From assembly GCF_005938385.1 (NCBI RefSeq), contig NZ_VCRA01000018.1, forward strand, positions 62,385 to 126,384: a DNA stretch of 64,000 nucleotides, given 5' to 3'. Both the position numbers and the translations under genes were made by a program. Below, in pieces: positions 23,445 to 31,314 of this stretch. How positions within the stretch are numbered: the stretch's first letter is position 1; each line of letters starts with the position of its first letter. The notes beneath the pieces are model-generated. The model was given only the letters and a program-made list of their open reading frames with translations, did no database searches and was not told where the DNA came from. This DNA comes from Paenibacillus mesophilus. Lineage in GTDB: Bacteria; Bacillota; Bacilli; Paenibacillales; NBRC-103111.

Positions 23445-24813
23445 TGTCGCTTTCGGCGTGCTGCTCGTGCTGGTTTTGTCGGTGACGGCGGTTATTTTCC
23501 ACTATGTGCTGCTCGATCATTTCATTAAGGCCCAGAAGAAGGATATGCAGCAGATGAGTTCGACCATATCGATGAAGATGCAGGCGCTTCCCTTATCCGA
23601 GGCCGCAAGCGCCGCTGTTCCGGCCGTATCCGAGACTCCGGTGCTGGCTTCTTCGCTTCTAGCTACTCCGATTGCCGTATCCCCGCTGCTAGGCATCGAT
23701 GCGATTATTACGGATAACCAGGCCAATGTCGTGTACAGCACCCTGCCTGGCGCTTCCGCGCAAATATCCGTCGCCAGAATCGAGGAAGCCGGCGTTTCCA
23801 AACTCCAGATGCTGCGCGAAGGCAAAGATGATAGGTACCTTGTCGCGACGAACGATCTTAGCGACGGGACGCTGACGCTGTTCATGCCGATGAGCAAAAT
23901 CAAGGCGATCGAGCAGGCTGTGCTCGGGCGGCTGCTCGTCGTGCTGTGCATTGGCGGGATACTCGTGTTTCTGCTCAGTCTGATCATTACGCGACGGCTG
24001 ATCAAGCCTTTGATGAAATTGCGCGGCGAGCTGCGGAAGGTGGAGAACCGGCGGTTCTCGGAGGTCAAGCTGGTAGAGGCCGGAGGAGAGATCGGCGATG
24101 TGGCGCAGACGGTGTACGAAATGGCCGAGGAGCTGGAAACGTACAGCCGTATACAGAAGCAGTTCATTCAGAACGCCTCCCATGAGCTGAAAACGCCGTT
24201 AATGTCGATATCGGGTTACGCCGAAGGGATACGCGACGGAATTTTTGAAGGCGAGAGCGTACGGAAAGGGCTGGACATCATCATTAGCGAGAGCGGCCGG
24301 CTGAAAAACATCGTCACCGAAATGACGCTGCTCGCCAAGCTGGAAGGAGAAGAGCATATTTTCAAGCTTGCGGAGGTAGACATCGTCGAGCTGATAGAAG
24401 AAACGATCGAACGGATCAACCCTCTGCTGGTCCAAAAAGGATTGACGATCGAAACCGCCATTGCGGGCGAGCTGGCCGACGCATTGGTTGTTCGGGCGGA
24501 TCGGGATAAGCTGCTTCAGGCTTTGTTGAACGTCGTTTCGAATGCAACGCGTTATGCACGCCATCGAATCCTCATTCGCGCAGGCATGGGCAAAAACCAG
24601 ATCGAGCTATCCGTCACGGATGACGGCGGAGGCATTCCGGACGACCTGCTTCCGCAGCTGTTTCATCGTTTCGTGAAAGGGAAGGAAGGGGAAACGGGAC
24701 TCGGCCTCGCCATCTCCCGGGCGATCGTGGAGCGGTGCGGCGGCACGATATCGGCGCGTAACGATGAGGCGGGAGGGGCCGATATATCGATGCGCTTCCC
24801 GGCGGCGGCATAG
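23422..24813 (+). CDS. Two-component sensor histidine kinase
   Basis: The product is 463 residues. TM1 (~7-31), a small extracytoplasmic sensor of ~130 residues, TM2 (LLVVLCIGGILVFLLSLII, ~172-190), HAMP, the HisKA H-box NASHELKTPLMSISGY, the N-box VVSNATRYARH and the G1/G2 boxes DDGGGIP and GETGLGLAIS are in order. It phosphorylates the overlapping regulator. An exported-protein gene is divergent and a solute-binding lipoprotein gene lies downstream in the opposite orientation; either could be a target. The signal is unknown. Confidence 0.93.
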   Translation: MKLLVQINVAFGVLLVLVLSVTAVIFHYVLLDHFIKAQKKDMQQMSSTISMKMQALPLSEAASAAVPAVSETPVLASSLLATPIAVSPLLGIDAIITDNQANVVYSTLPGASAQISVARIEEAGVSKLQMLREGKDDRYLVATNDLSDGTLTLFMPMSKIKAIEQAVLGRLLVVLCIGGILVFLLSLIITRRLIKPLMKLRGELRKVENRRFSEVKLVEAGGEIGDVAQTVYEMAEELETYSRIQKQFIQNASHELKTPLMSISGYAEGIRDGIFEGESVRKGLDIIISESGRLKNIVTEMTLLAKLEGEEHIFKLAEVDIVELIEETIERINPLLVQKGLTIETAIAGELADALVVRADRDKLLQALLNVVSNATRYARHRILIRAGMGKNQIELSVTDDGGGIPDDLLPQLFHRFVKGKEGETGLGLAISRAIVERCGGTISARNDEAGGADISMRFPAAA

Positions 24814-24831
24814 TCCGGCCGAAACGATAAG

Positions 24832-24869
24832 CCCGAACCCGATTTGTCATTGCGACGGTCGGGTTCGGG
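24832..24869. terminator. Hairpin between convergent kinase and lipoprotein genes
   Basis: CCCGAACCCGA pairs perfectly with TCGGGTTCGGG (11 bp). Neither side has a good T-tract, so it may act as a transcript end-stabilising hairpin rather than an intrinsic terminator. Confidence 0.45.
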
Positions 24870-24905
24870 AGTACGAAGCAAATCTTCACTTCCGGGGGAT
24901 TGGAA

Positions 24906-26252
24906 TTACTTTTTCAACTCGGCCTGAATGTCTTTGCTCATCTGCTCGTCCGCCTCGCGCAGCGCCGTGTTGATATCTTTATTTTCGAACAGGACGCCGT
25001 TGATCGCTTTATTCATGCTGGCGAGGAACTGGGTCGTCATATTGCCGAAACGAACCGGAGCCGGATTTTTCAGCTTCGTGAATGCGGTTACGTTTTTCCC
25101 TTGCGTGCCCGTTATGTCGGCGCCTGTCTGACTTTGGATCGCCGTGTCCTTCAACACCGTCAGGCGCATGCCCCGGGTCATCGCCGTTTGCACCTCGTCC
25201 GACAGCAGGACGGAGAGCGCTTGAGCGGCGGCGTCCTTATTCGGGCTTTGCTTCGTGATCGTCCACCAATGGGCGTTCATTTCCGCGCCGATGCCCGGCG
25301 CTTTTGCGTTTTGCGGATAAGTCACGACGTCGAATTCCAAGTCTTTGTCGGCCAGAAGCTCTTGGAAGACAGCGGTTTGGATCGTTCTCATCCCGACGCG
25401 CTTCTCTTGCGTCCATGCCTTGTTCCAATCCGTGCTGCTCGGCGGAGAGCCGATCGACCGGTAGAAATCGCCCCAGAACTGCAGCAAATCTTTCCAGCCT
25501 TGGGCTTGGAGCAGCGGCTGATTCGTCGTAAAGTCGGCAAAAGGAAGGCTTACTTGCTTGTAAGCGTCGGTGTAGGTCCGGGCGAGGCTCAAGCCGTAAT
25601 ATTGGATGCCTTGCTCGGATCTTGTCAGCCTCTTGGCAAGCTCGGTCGTATCGTTCCAAGTCATGCCGTCCTTCGGAAACGGCACGCCGAACCGGTTAAA
25701 TACGCTTTTGTTGTAGGCGAGCACCCAGGTCGACTGGTAGACGGGGAGGCCCGGCAAATAGCTGAGCCCGAACTGGGGCTTGGGGGCATCCAGCAATTCC
25801 TGCTGGATTCGGCCCAGCTCGATCTTGTGCTTCTTGAACAGCTCGGACGCGTCGTACACGAGCTGCAATTCCAGAAGAGGCCCCATATTCGCTTGCTGGA
25901 CGGCATATATATCGGGAACTTGGTTGGCGGCGACCAAATCTTGGATGAGCTGTCCTTTGGCGGTCGTATCGATCCTCTTCAACGTAATGTGCGGATATTT
26001 TTTGCCGATAGGCTCCACGACATATTTGGCAAATTCCGCATCGGTCCATACGGCGGCCGGCCCGGCGATCGTTAGCGTCACCGGCTGGGGCGGAGCTGCC
26101 GCCGGAGCGTCCGGCGATTTGGCCGCGGGGGCTTCCTTGCCGCCGCAAGCGGATAGGGCGAATGTTGCCAGCACTGCGGCGGACAGCGCCATCCATTTGG
26201 TTCTCCTCTTGGCCGAGGGGTCGTGTCCGTGTACCATTCGTTCTTCAATCAT
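24906..26252 (-). CDS. ABC transporter extracellular solute-binding lipoprotein, orphan (family 1)
   Basis: The product is 448 residues. A lipoprotein signal peptide ends in LSACGG (lipobox LSAC), followed by an Ala/Pro-rich tether. The mature protein has the family 1 sugar-binding fold: VTLTIAGPAAVWTDAEFAKY, PDIYAVQQANMGPLLEL, VYQSTWVLAYNKSVFNRFGV and a hinge region WWTITKQSPNKDAAAQAL. It would capture an oligosaccharide or similar solute at the outer face of the membrane. The start follows GAGGAGGA. No permease or ATPase gene is near, so it is either an orphan receptor or served by remote permeases. The upstream GntR fusion is its likely regulator. Confidence 0.9.
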   Translation of the reverse strand: MIEERMVHGHDPSAKRRTKWMALSAAVLATFALSACGGKEAPAAKSPDAPAAAPPQPVTLTIAGPAAVWTDAEFAKYVVEPIGKKYPHITLKRIDTTAKGQLIQDLVAANQVPDIYAVQQANMGPLLELQLVYDASELFKKHKIELGRIQQELLDAPKPQFGLSYLPGLPVYQSTWVLAYNKSVFNRFGVPFPKDGMTWNDTTELAKRLTRSEQGIQYYGLSLARTYTDAYKQVSLPFADFTTNQPLLQAQGWKDLLQFWGDFYRSIGSPPSSTDWNKAWTQEKRVGMRTIQTAVFQELLADKDLEFDVVTYPQNAKAPGIGAEMNAHWWTITKQSPNKDAAAQALSVLLSDEVQTAMTRGMRLTVLKDTAIQSQTGADITGTQGKNVTAFTKLKNPAPVRFGNMTTQFLASMNKAINGVLFENKDINTALREADEQMSKDIQAELKK

Positions 26253-26283
26253 CGTGATTCCTCCTCACAGTCTTGTTGTAATA

Positions 26284-26312
26284 ATTTAATCAATAAGTAA
26301 AATATTTACAAT
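26284..26312 (-). promoter_or_regulatory. Candidate promoter and inverted repeat of the solute-binding gene
   Basis: On the minus strand TTGTAA and TAAATT are separated by 17 bp. A palindrome GTAAA-ATA-TTTAC (26297-26309) overlaps the -35 region and could be an operator. Confidence 0.4.
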
Positions 26313-26346
26313 TTGGAGTTGAGAGGGGGCAGACGGGCACAATACC

Positions 26347-27738
26347 TCACCCGACGGTGCGGTCATCGTACGCCGGCGCGCAAGAAGACAACGTTTCCTG
26401 CAGCCTGTCGCATAGCTCCTCCTCTTGAATCAAATCGGACCAATAAGCCTTCAAATGCTTGATCAGCAGCCCGAACCCGGCCACCGACAAATTCAAATCG
26501 CTGTGAAGGCGCAGCGAGAACAAAAGCTCCCGGAACATGCCGTACCGGCTCGGACTATTGATTCCGGGCATTTCATACGCGGCTTCGGCCACTTCCTTGC
26601 ATGCCGGAATACTAGTCGTCGTCCGGCGGATGAACTCCTGGCCCTGCACGGAGGCGATAAAGTCGACGAGAACGGCTGCCGCTTCTTTCTTGGAGCTGTT
26701 GATATGGATGGCGATGCCGCATATGACGGCCAGCGTCCGCGGCTCCGAGATGAACGGAACGGCGGAAATATCGTAGGGCACACTCGTGTTCGCGAGTTCG
26801 TTTATGCTCATATAGTTGTTCAAGATCATCGACACTTTTCCTTCGACGAACAAGTTTTGCACGTCGTTGCTGTTTTCCGACAAATAGAGCGGGAAAACAT
26901 GCCGGTTATGAATGATCTGCTTGCACAGCCGGATGCTGTCCAGCAGCCGGGTTCCTTGGATCGACTTAAGCTTGCCGTCCTCCCAATCGAACTTTTCTCC
27001 GCTTTGCAGCAAAAATACCGGCCAGCGGTTTTCCGAAGGAAGATGAAAGCATAGACCGTATCGGTCCCCTCCGCCCGACAAGGCGGTCGCCGCCTTGATC
27101 AAATGCTCCCATGTCCAGCTCCCGTCCGGCTCGGGAACGTTCCGCTCGCGGAAATGTTCCTTGTTATAGCAAAGCACGATCGGCGAAAAGATGATGGGCT
27201 GCGCATATAAGGCGCCGTCCAAGGCAAATGCCTTCGTCAGAAAAGGGTAAATCCGCTCGTTTTCCTTCAGCGTCTCGAGGTTGTGGCTCTGCTTTGTTTC
27301 GACCAGTTCTTGAAACTGAAACTGATTTAAGATCATGACGTCCGCAGGCATACTTTTCGTACACTCGTTCATGATGCTTCCGAAGGCCGTTTCTACGCGG
27401 ATCCAAGGGTACCGGAGATGGAATTCGTGCAGCAGCTTCTCCAGATTGATGTCGCGCAGCATCGAGGGCGGGCACATCATGGTCAGTGTAACGCGGGTGC
27501 GCTGCGTAACGATGCGGTTGCCGACGCTCGGAATTTTCTCGATAAGGCCTTCTTTGACGAGTGTGACCAAACCGATTCTAAGCGATTTGTTGCTGATCTG
27601 GAACCGCTCCGCCAAGACGGATTCGGAAGGGAGGAAGCTGCCGACGGGGTATCGTCCGTCGAGAATTTCGTCGCGCAGCGTCTGTACGACTTCCTCCAGC
27701 CGTTCGTGAAATTGTTGCTGTGTCGGTCTGCCCTTCAT
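26347..27738 (-). CDS. GntR regulator fused to a solute-binding-protein domain (copy 1)
   Basis: The product is 463 residues. The first ~75 residues form a GntR winged helix (LRDEILDGRYPVGSFLPSESVLAERFQISNKSLRIGL-type sequence). The remainder resembles an ABC solute-binding protein without a signal peptide: ADVMILNQFQFQEL, ALYAQPIIFSPIVLCYNKEHF, GKVSMILNNYMSINEL. A periplasmic-binding fold thus serves as the cytoplasmic effector domain. The ATG at 27738 follows GAGGAG by 8 nt. A cre-like site and ATGTACA boxes lie upstream. Paralogous to the protein at 38509. It is probably the regulator of the adjacent lipoprotein gene. Confidence 0.88.
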   Translation of the reverse strand: MKGRPTQQQFHERLEEVVQTLRDEILDGRYPVGSFLPSESVLAERFQISNKSLRIGLVTLVKEGLIEKIPSVGNRIVTQRTRVTLTMMCPPSMLRDINLEKLLHEFHLRYPWIRVETAFGSIMNECTKSMPADVMILNQFQFQELVETKQSHNLETLKENERIYPFLTKAFALDGALYAQPIIFSPIVLCYNKEHFRERNVPEPDGSWTWEHLIKAATALSGGGDRYGLCFHLPSENRWPVFLLQSGEKFDWEDGKLKSIQGTRLLDSIRLCKQIIHNRHVFPLYLSENSNDVQNLFVEGKVSMILNNYMSINELANTSVPYDISAVPFISEPRTLAVICGIAIHINSSKKEAAAVLVDFIASVQGQEFIRRTTTSIPACKEVAEAAYEMPGINSPSRYGMFRELLFSLRLHSDLNLSVAGFGLLIKHLKAYWSDLIQEEELCDRLQETLSSCAPAYDDRTVG

Positions 27739-27767
27739 GTTCCCGACTCCTCTTTGCATAATATGAA

Positions 27768-27783
27768 GTAAGCGCTTGCAAAT
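27768..27783 (-). promoter_or_regulatory. cre-like catabolite-responsive site
   Basis: On the minus strand TTGCAAGCGCTTACT matches the CcpA consensus WTGNAARCGNWWNCA except for the last base. It lies 30-45 nt upstream of the GntR fusion start, a position that would block transcription when CcpA is active. Confidence 0.55.
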
Positions 27784-27836
27784 ACCTCCGTCCGTTCTCT
27801 AGGCGTTCTGAGTTTAAAGCCCCCTTACGCGTTGCA

Positions 27837-27968
27837 ATGTACATACCGATGTACAGACCCATGAAATAACAGAGCGGATGTTAGTAATGGTTAGTGGAAA
27901 CGATGATGTAACCGCTTAATTCAACAATAGGGAAATCGCTATGTTGTGTCAATATGGATTATGTACAT
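27837..27968. promoter_or_regulatory. ATGTACA-type operator boxes upstream of GntR fusion copy 1
   Basis: ATGTACAT (27837-27844), ATGTACAG (27849-27856) and ATGTACAT (27961-27968) occur in the 230 bp upstream of the gene. The first two start 12 bp apart. The same boxes with the same spacing occur at the other GntR fusion locus near 40.1 kb. The rest of the 27739-28004 gap shows no gene. Confidence 0.5.
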
Positions 27969-28004
27969 CGGAACGGGAATCGGGAGCGGGGGTATGAGGG
28001 GACG

Positions 28005-28045
28005 AAAAAACGGACCCGCGATCGCTAATGCGAGTACGGAGTCCG
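28005..28045 (-). terminator. Terminator of the nadK transcript
   Basis: On the minus strand GGAC-TCCG and CGG-GTCC enclose an inner TCGC-ATTA-GCGA stem, followed by GTTTTTTCG. It lies about 155 nt beyond the nadK stop, so the repeat element between them would be transcribed. Confidence 0.7.
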
Positions 28046-28081
28046 CCTTCTTTCAGCCGCCGATAACGGCCGTTTCCCTAA

Positions 28082-28201
28082 CGTTTCAGAATGTTTAAGT
28101 TCGCTAAAGTGTTAAAGCGAACAGCGACATTCTGAACCAAGAGAAACTTCCGCTAAACCGCGGTCGCTCATCCTTGAAATACGTCGATAGACGTTTTTCT
28201 T
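28082..28201 (-). repeat. Structured 3'-UTR repeat family R1, copy 1
   Basis: A nested hairpin at 28087-28134 (outer CAGAATGT/ACATTCTG, inner GTTCGCT/AGCGAAC) is followed by a conserved ~65-bp module containing AACTTCCGCTAAACCGCGG and a small hairpin ACGTC-GATA-GACGT. Two further copies lie at 56.6-56.9 kb. Here it abuts the nadK stop codon and precedes the nadK terminator. Confidence 0.75.
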
Positions 28202-29006
28202 ATTCCACGATATCCCCGATGAACGCTTCCCGTACCCGGTTCCAGAACGGAAACGGGCGGTACCGTACGAAAGAAACTTTCCGGTCCGCGACCATGCAGC
28301 GTATCGAGATGAGGTCCGACAGCTGCATGTTCAGATGATCGAGCGTAAGTAATATTTTTTGCCCCTTCTTCGGGTAAATGTCGCAGTGATGATGCTTCGG
28401 CAGCACGATCGAAGAGCCCAGCGAGCGGTATACCCGGTTGTTGAGCGAGGCCATCTCGGCAATTTGCACCGCTTCGAGCGATGGATGCAAAATCGCGCCG
28501 TTCAGACTCCGGTTGTAGCCGGTGCTGCCGGTCGGCGTGGAGATGCAGATGCCGTCTCCCCGGAACATTTCGAACCGTTCGTCGTTAATGCGAAGCTCGG
28601 CGACAAGCGTCCCTTCGACGCCCTTGAGCGTGCATTCGTTAAGCGCCAAATACGTTTCGGTGCCCTGTTCGGTGACGATTTGGATTTCGATGATCGGGTA
28701 TTTGACAACGCGAATCGGCTCGGCGGTGTCCGCCGCCATGTGACGAATAAGCGTGTCCAGCTCTTGGGGCTTCCAATCGGCGTAAAAGCCGAGATGGCCG
28801 GTATGGATGCCGACGAAGGAGGTTTGGTCCAGCCTGTCGGCATATAGATGAAACGCGTGCAGCATCGTGCCGTCGCCGCCGATCGATACGACGATGTCGG
28901 GACATTCCGGGTCAAGCGCCATGCCGCATTGCGCAGCCAGCTCGTGAAAGCGTTCCTTCAGCCGGACGGACGTATCGTCGCCCCGGTTCACTACGTTGTA
29001 CTTCAC
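28200..29006 (-). CDS. nadK: NAD kinase
   Basis: The product is 268 residues, close to Bacillus NadF (YjbN). The ATP/polyphosphate site GGDGTML, the NE motif (ALNECTLKG) and the glycine-rich STPTGSTGYNRSLNGA are present. It phosphorylates NAD to NADP using ATP. The GTG at 29006 follows GAGGAGG by 7 nt. An array of four hairpin repeats ends only two nt from this ribosome binding site. A structured repeat directly follows the stop, then a terminator. ylbJ lies upstream on the same strand. Confidence 0.95.
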   Translation of the reverse strand: MKYNVVNRGDDTSVRLKERFHELAAQCGMALDPECPDIVVSIGGDGTMLHAFHLYADRLDQTSFVGIHTGHLGFYADWKPQELDTLIRHMAADTAEPIRVVKYPIIEIQIVTEQGTETYLALNECTLKGVEGTLVAELRINDERFEMFRGDGICISTPTGSTGYNRSLNGAILHPSLEAVQIAEMASLNNRVYRSLGSSIVLPKHHHCDIYPKKGQKILLTLDHLNMQLSDLISIRCMVADRKVSFVRYRPFPFWNRVREAFIGDIVE

Positions 29007-29022
29007 ACGTTATCCTCCTCAA

Positions 29023-29181
29023 AGCTTTGCCGTAGGCAAAGCTTGCATCGTAAGCGTCACTGAGCTTTGCCGTAGGCAAAGCTTGCATCGTAAGCGTCAC
29101 AGAACTTTGCGTAAGCAAAGTTTGCATCGTAAGCGTCACTGAGCTTTGCCGTAGGCAAAGCTTGCATCGTAAGCGTCACTC
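29023..29181. repeat. Tandem hairpin repeat R2, four copies of 39-40 bp
   Basis: Units start at 29023, 29063, 29103 and 29142. Each contains AGCTTTGCC-GTA-GGCAAAGCT followed by TGCATCGTAAGCGTCAC. Copy 3 has AACTTTGC-GTAA-GCAAAGTT, in which a G-C pair of the stem has become A-T on both arms. The 40-bp period is not a multiple of three, so it is not protein coding. It fills the ylbJ-nadK gap up to the nadK ribosome binding site. Confidence 0.85.
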
Positions 29182-29264
29182 GGCACCACAAAGCTATATA
29201 CTCACCATCATAATCAATATTCCGGCTCAAAACAATGGCGGAATCGGCGCGTCCGTCTCGGGCC

Positions 29265-30497
29265 TTACATGCGGAGGCGGCGCAGCAGCGGACGGAGGCA
29301 CAAATAGGCCGCATGCAGCACGCATAGTAGCGCGATCGTTCCGATGAACAGAATACCGGAGAGCGGGAACAGGACGGGCAGTCCCGCGTATAGACCGTTC
29401 TCCGCCGAGAATGCCGGCAGGGCATCCGAGATGGCGACTTTGGCCGGAGAGAGGGGCTCCCAGAGGACGAACACGGCTACGGCTGCCAATATGCCGTGCG
29501 CGAACCGCGCGATGCCGAACGGAGCATACCGCAAATCCGTCCGGTTGAGCAGACTGACTACTTGGGCATGAACGGACATCCCGCCCCATGACAAAATGAA
29601 CGCGGCGATCGCCACTTTGCTTGCGAGCGTCAAGTGCGCGCCCGCTCCGGCCGCCGATTTGGCGCCCAGCGTCACTTCGAACAAGCCGTTCACGACGGCC
29701 TGCGACAGCTCCGGAGGTACGCCCGCGCTTTGCAGAACGGTATTGACGGCCATATATAAGCCGTTCATCACTTGGGACAGCGTCAGCACTTCTAATACGA
29801 CGCAAAAAAATACGACAAGACCGCCGACGACCATTATGAGTCGGAGCGACGATTGCAGCGCGTCACGAAGCATCTCGCCGAACGTGCGGCTGTCGAGCAG
29901 ACGCGCACGATGCATAGCCTGCATCGCCCGCTTGAACAGAAACGCGCCGGATGATTTCGGGGCGGCCTGCTCGAGCGGTCTGCTCCCGTGATACCGCATC
30001 AGGAAGCCGATCGCAACGCTCGTCCCGTAATGGGCGGCTGCAAGCACGACGGCCAGTCCGACGTCATGGAAGAACCCTACGGAAACGGCTCCGATCAAAA
30101 AGATCGGATCCGACGTCGTCGTAAAGGCGACCAATCGTTCGCCCTCGTCCCGGCTTACGAGCCGCTGCTCCCACAATTGGGCGGTCAGACGGGCGCCGAC
30201 CGGGTAGCCGGAGGCGAAGCCCATCGCCATCACGAAGCCGCCGATTCCGGGAACGCGGAACAAAGGCCGCATCATCGGATCGAGCAGCGTTCCGAAAAAA
30301 TGGACGATGCCGAAGCCGAGCATCAATTCCGCGATCACGAAAAACGGTACGAGAGCGGGGAACAATATGTCCCACCAGATCGATAACCCGCGTAGAGCCG
30401 CAGTTAGCGATTGAGCGGGAAAAACGATCATCATGGCGGCGACGGCGATCAGCCCTGCGGCCGTCATTGCCGTTTTCCATACGCGGGCAGCTAACAA
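29265..30497 (-). CDS. ylbJ: Sporulation membrane protein YlbJ (SpoVV)
   Basis: The product is 410 residues, very close to B. subtilis YlbJ (408), a nucleoside-recognition/gate domain transporter needed to move dipicolinic acid out of the mother cell. Landmarks are GLSIWWDILFPALVPFFVIAELMLGFG, GFASGYPVGARLTAQLW and GLFEVTLGAKSA. About ten membrane segments are visible. The TTG at 30497 is preferred because GAGGTG is 6 nt upstream and the length then matches; an ORF start at 30590 would add 31 polar residues. A SigE-like CATACTAT lies 33 nt upstream. Confidence 0.9.
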   Translation of the reverse strand: MLAARVWKTAMTAAGLIAVAAMMIVFPAQSLTAALRGLSIWWDILFPALVPFFVIAELMLGFGIVHFFGTLLDPMMRPLFRVPGIGGFVMAMGFASGYPVGARLTAQLWEQRLVSRDEGERLVAFTTTSDPIFLIGAVSVGFFHDVGLAVVLAAAHYGTSVAIGFLMRYHGSRPLEQAAPKSSGAFLFKRAMQAMHRARLLDSRTFGEMLRDALQSSLRLIMVVGGLVVFFCVVLEVLTLSQVMNGLYMAVNTVLQSAGVPPELSQAVVNGLFEVTLGAKSAAGAGAHLTLASKVAIAAFILSWGGMSVHAQVVSLLNRTDLRYAPFGIARFAHGILAAVAVFVLWEPLSPAKVAISDALPAFSAENGLYAGLPVLFPLSGILFIGTIALLCVLHAAYLCLRPLLRRLRM

Positions 30498-30530
30498 TAG
30501 AAACACCTCGATCGTACGAGTAGTCTCTAC

Positions 30531-30538
30531 ATAGTATG
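30531..30538 (-). promoter_or_regulatory. Possible SigE -10 element for ylbJ
   Basis: CATACTAT on the minus strand fits the SigE -10 consensus CATACANT with one mismatch and is 33 nt upstream of the TTG start. The -35 element is not convincing. Confidence 0.3.
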
Positions 30539-30663
30539 TTTGAGACACCGCGGACATGCAGGAGCACCGGGCGATTGAAACCGGATACATTTTTAACGGA
30601 AAAGGCTGATATTTCTCGGCGAATATGGTAAACTAAAAAAAAGTGAAAACGGAGTGATGCTAA

Positions 30664-30759
30664 ATGATGAGTGTAGTCACAGGGTTAATTGTATGCGCCT
30701 TCGTTTTTGTCATCCGGGAAACGCTCATGGGTTCCTCCGAGGAAGATATCGAAAATTGA
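30664..30759 (+). CDS. 31-residue predicted membrane microprotein
   Basis: ATGATG at 30664 follows GGAG by 9 nt and opens a 31-codon frame ending in TGA. The peptide has one hydrophobic helix (VVTGLIVCAFVFVI) followed by RETLMGSSEEDIEN, an acidic tail. The good ribosome binding site, the single membrane helix and a dedicated terminator 37 nt later support translation. Function is unknown. It lies between divergent ylbJ and the haemoglobin gene and is too short for routine gene callers. Confidence 0.6.
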   Translation: MMSVVTGLIVCAFVFVIRETLMGSSEEDIEN

Positions 30760-30796
30760 CGAATCCGGTCTTTTTTCCGGTTAACAAGCATACGCG

Positions 30797-30838
30797 TGAC
30801 GCCGCTCCTGAAAAAAGTTGGCGTCATTTTGTTGTTGT
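30797..30838 (+). terminator. Terminator after the microprotein gene
   Basis: TGACGCC pairs with GGCGTCA around a 16-nt loop and is followed by TTTTGTTGTTG. Confidence 0.75.
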
Positions 30839-30879
30839 GTTGTATAATGTGGGTGACATAACTAGGACAGGTGACGGAT

Positions 30880-31272
30880 ATGAACGAACAGAAGAATAGT
30901 GCTAATTCCCTATACGAAGCGATCGGCGGCGCGGAGACGATTACGAGGCTCGTTCAAGCTTTTTACCCGAAAGTACAGGCAGATCCGCATATAGGTCCCC
31001 TCTTCCCGGACGATATCGATCCGGTCATGGAGAAGCAAAGGTTGTTTCTCACTCAATTTTTCGGAGGGCCCCCGCTTTACTCGGACATGTACGGTCATCC
31101 GATGATGCGTGCAAGGCATTTGCCGTTTCCGATCACTCCCGAGCGGGCCGATGCGTGGCTTTCCTGCATGAAACGGGCGCTTGCGGAAGCGGGTATCGAT
31201 CCCGAACTGCAGGCCGTCGTGTTGGAGCGCCTGAAGGGGCCGGCCTATCATTTTGTCAATACGAACGAATAA
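30880..31272 (+). CDS. Truncated haemoglobin, group II (YjbI-like)
   Basis: The product is 130 residues with the 2-over-2 globin fold: LYEAIGGAETITRLVQAFYPKV, PLFPDDIDPVMEKQRLFLTQFFGGPPLYSD and the heme-ligand region RARHLPFPITPERADAWL containing the proximal histidine. Group II members of Bacillus bind oxygen and can act as peroxidase or NO-detoxifying proteins in the cytoplasm. The ATG at 30880 follows AGGTGA by 5 nt; a GTG three codons earlier is possible. The DUF2225 gene follows after 42 nt and is probably cotranscribed. Confidence 0.93.
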   Translation: MNEQKNSANSLYEAIGGAETITRLVQAFYPKVQADPHIGPLFPDDIDPVMEKQRLFLTQFFGGPPLYSDMYGHPMMRARHLPFPITPERADAWLSCMKRALAEAGIDPELQAVVLERLKGPAYHFVNTNE

Positions 31273-31314
31273 CCGGCGGATGAGCAGCCATGTTGCGGAA
31301 AGGAAGACAGACCA

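Noticed and set aside
29023..29181. CRISPR array
   Set aside because: The four units are contiguous tandem repeats with no unique spacers, and there are no cas genes in the window.
29057..29425. Minus-strand open frame with repeated SDAYDASFAYGKA-like peptides
   Set aside because: It results from the 39-40 bp R2 repeats, whose period is not a multiple of three, and overlaps ylbJ. Not a gene.
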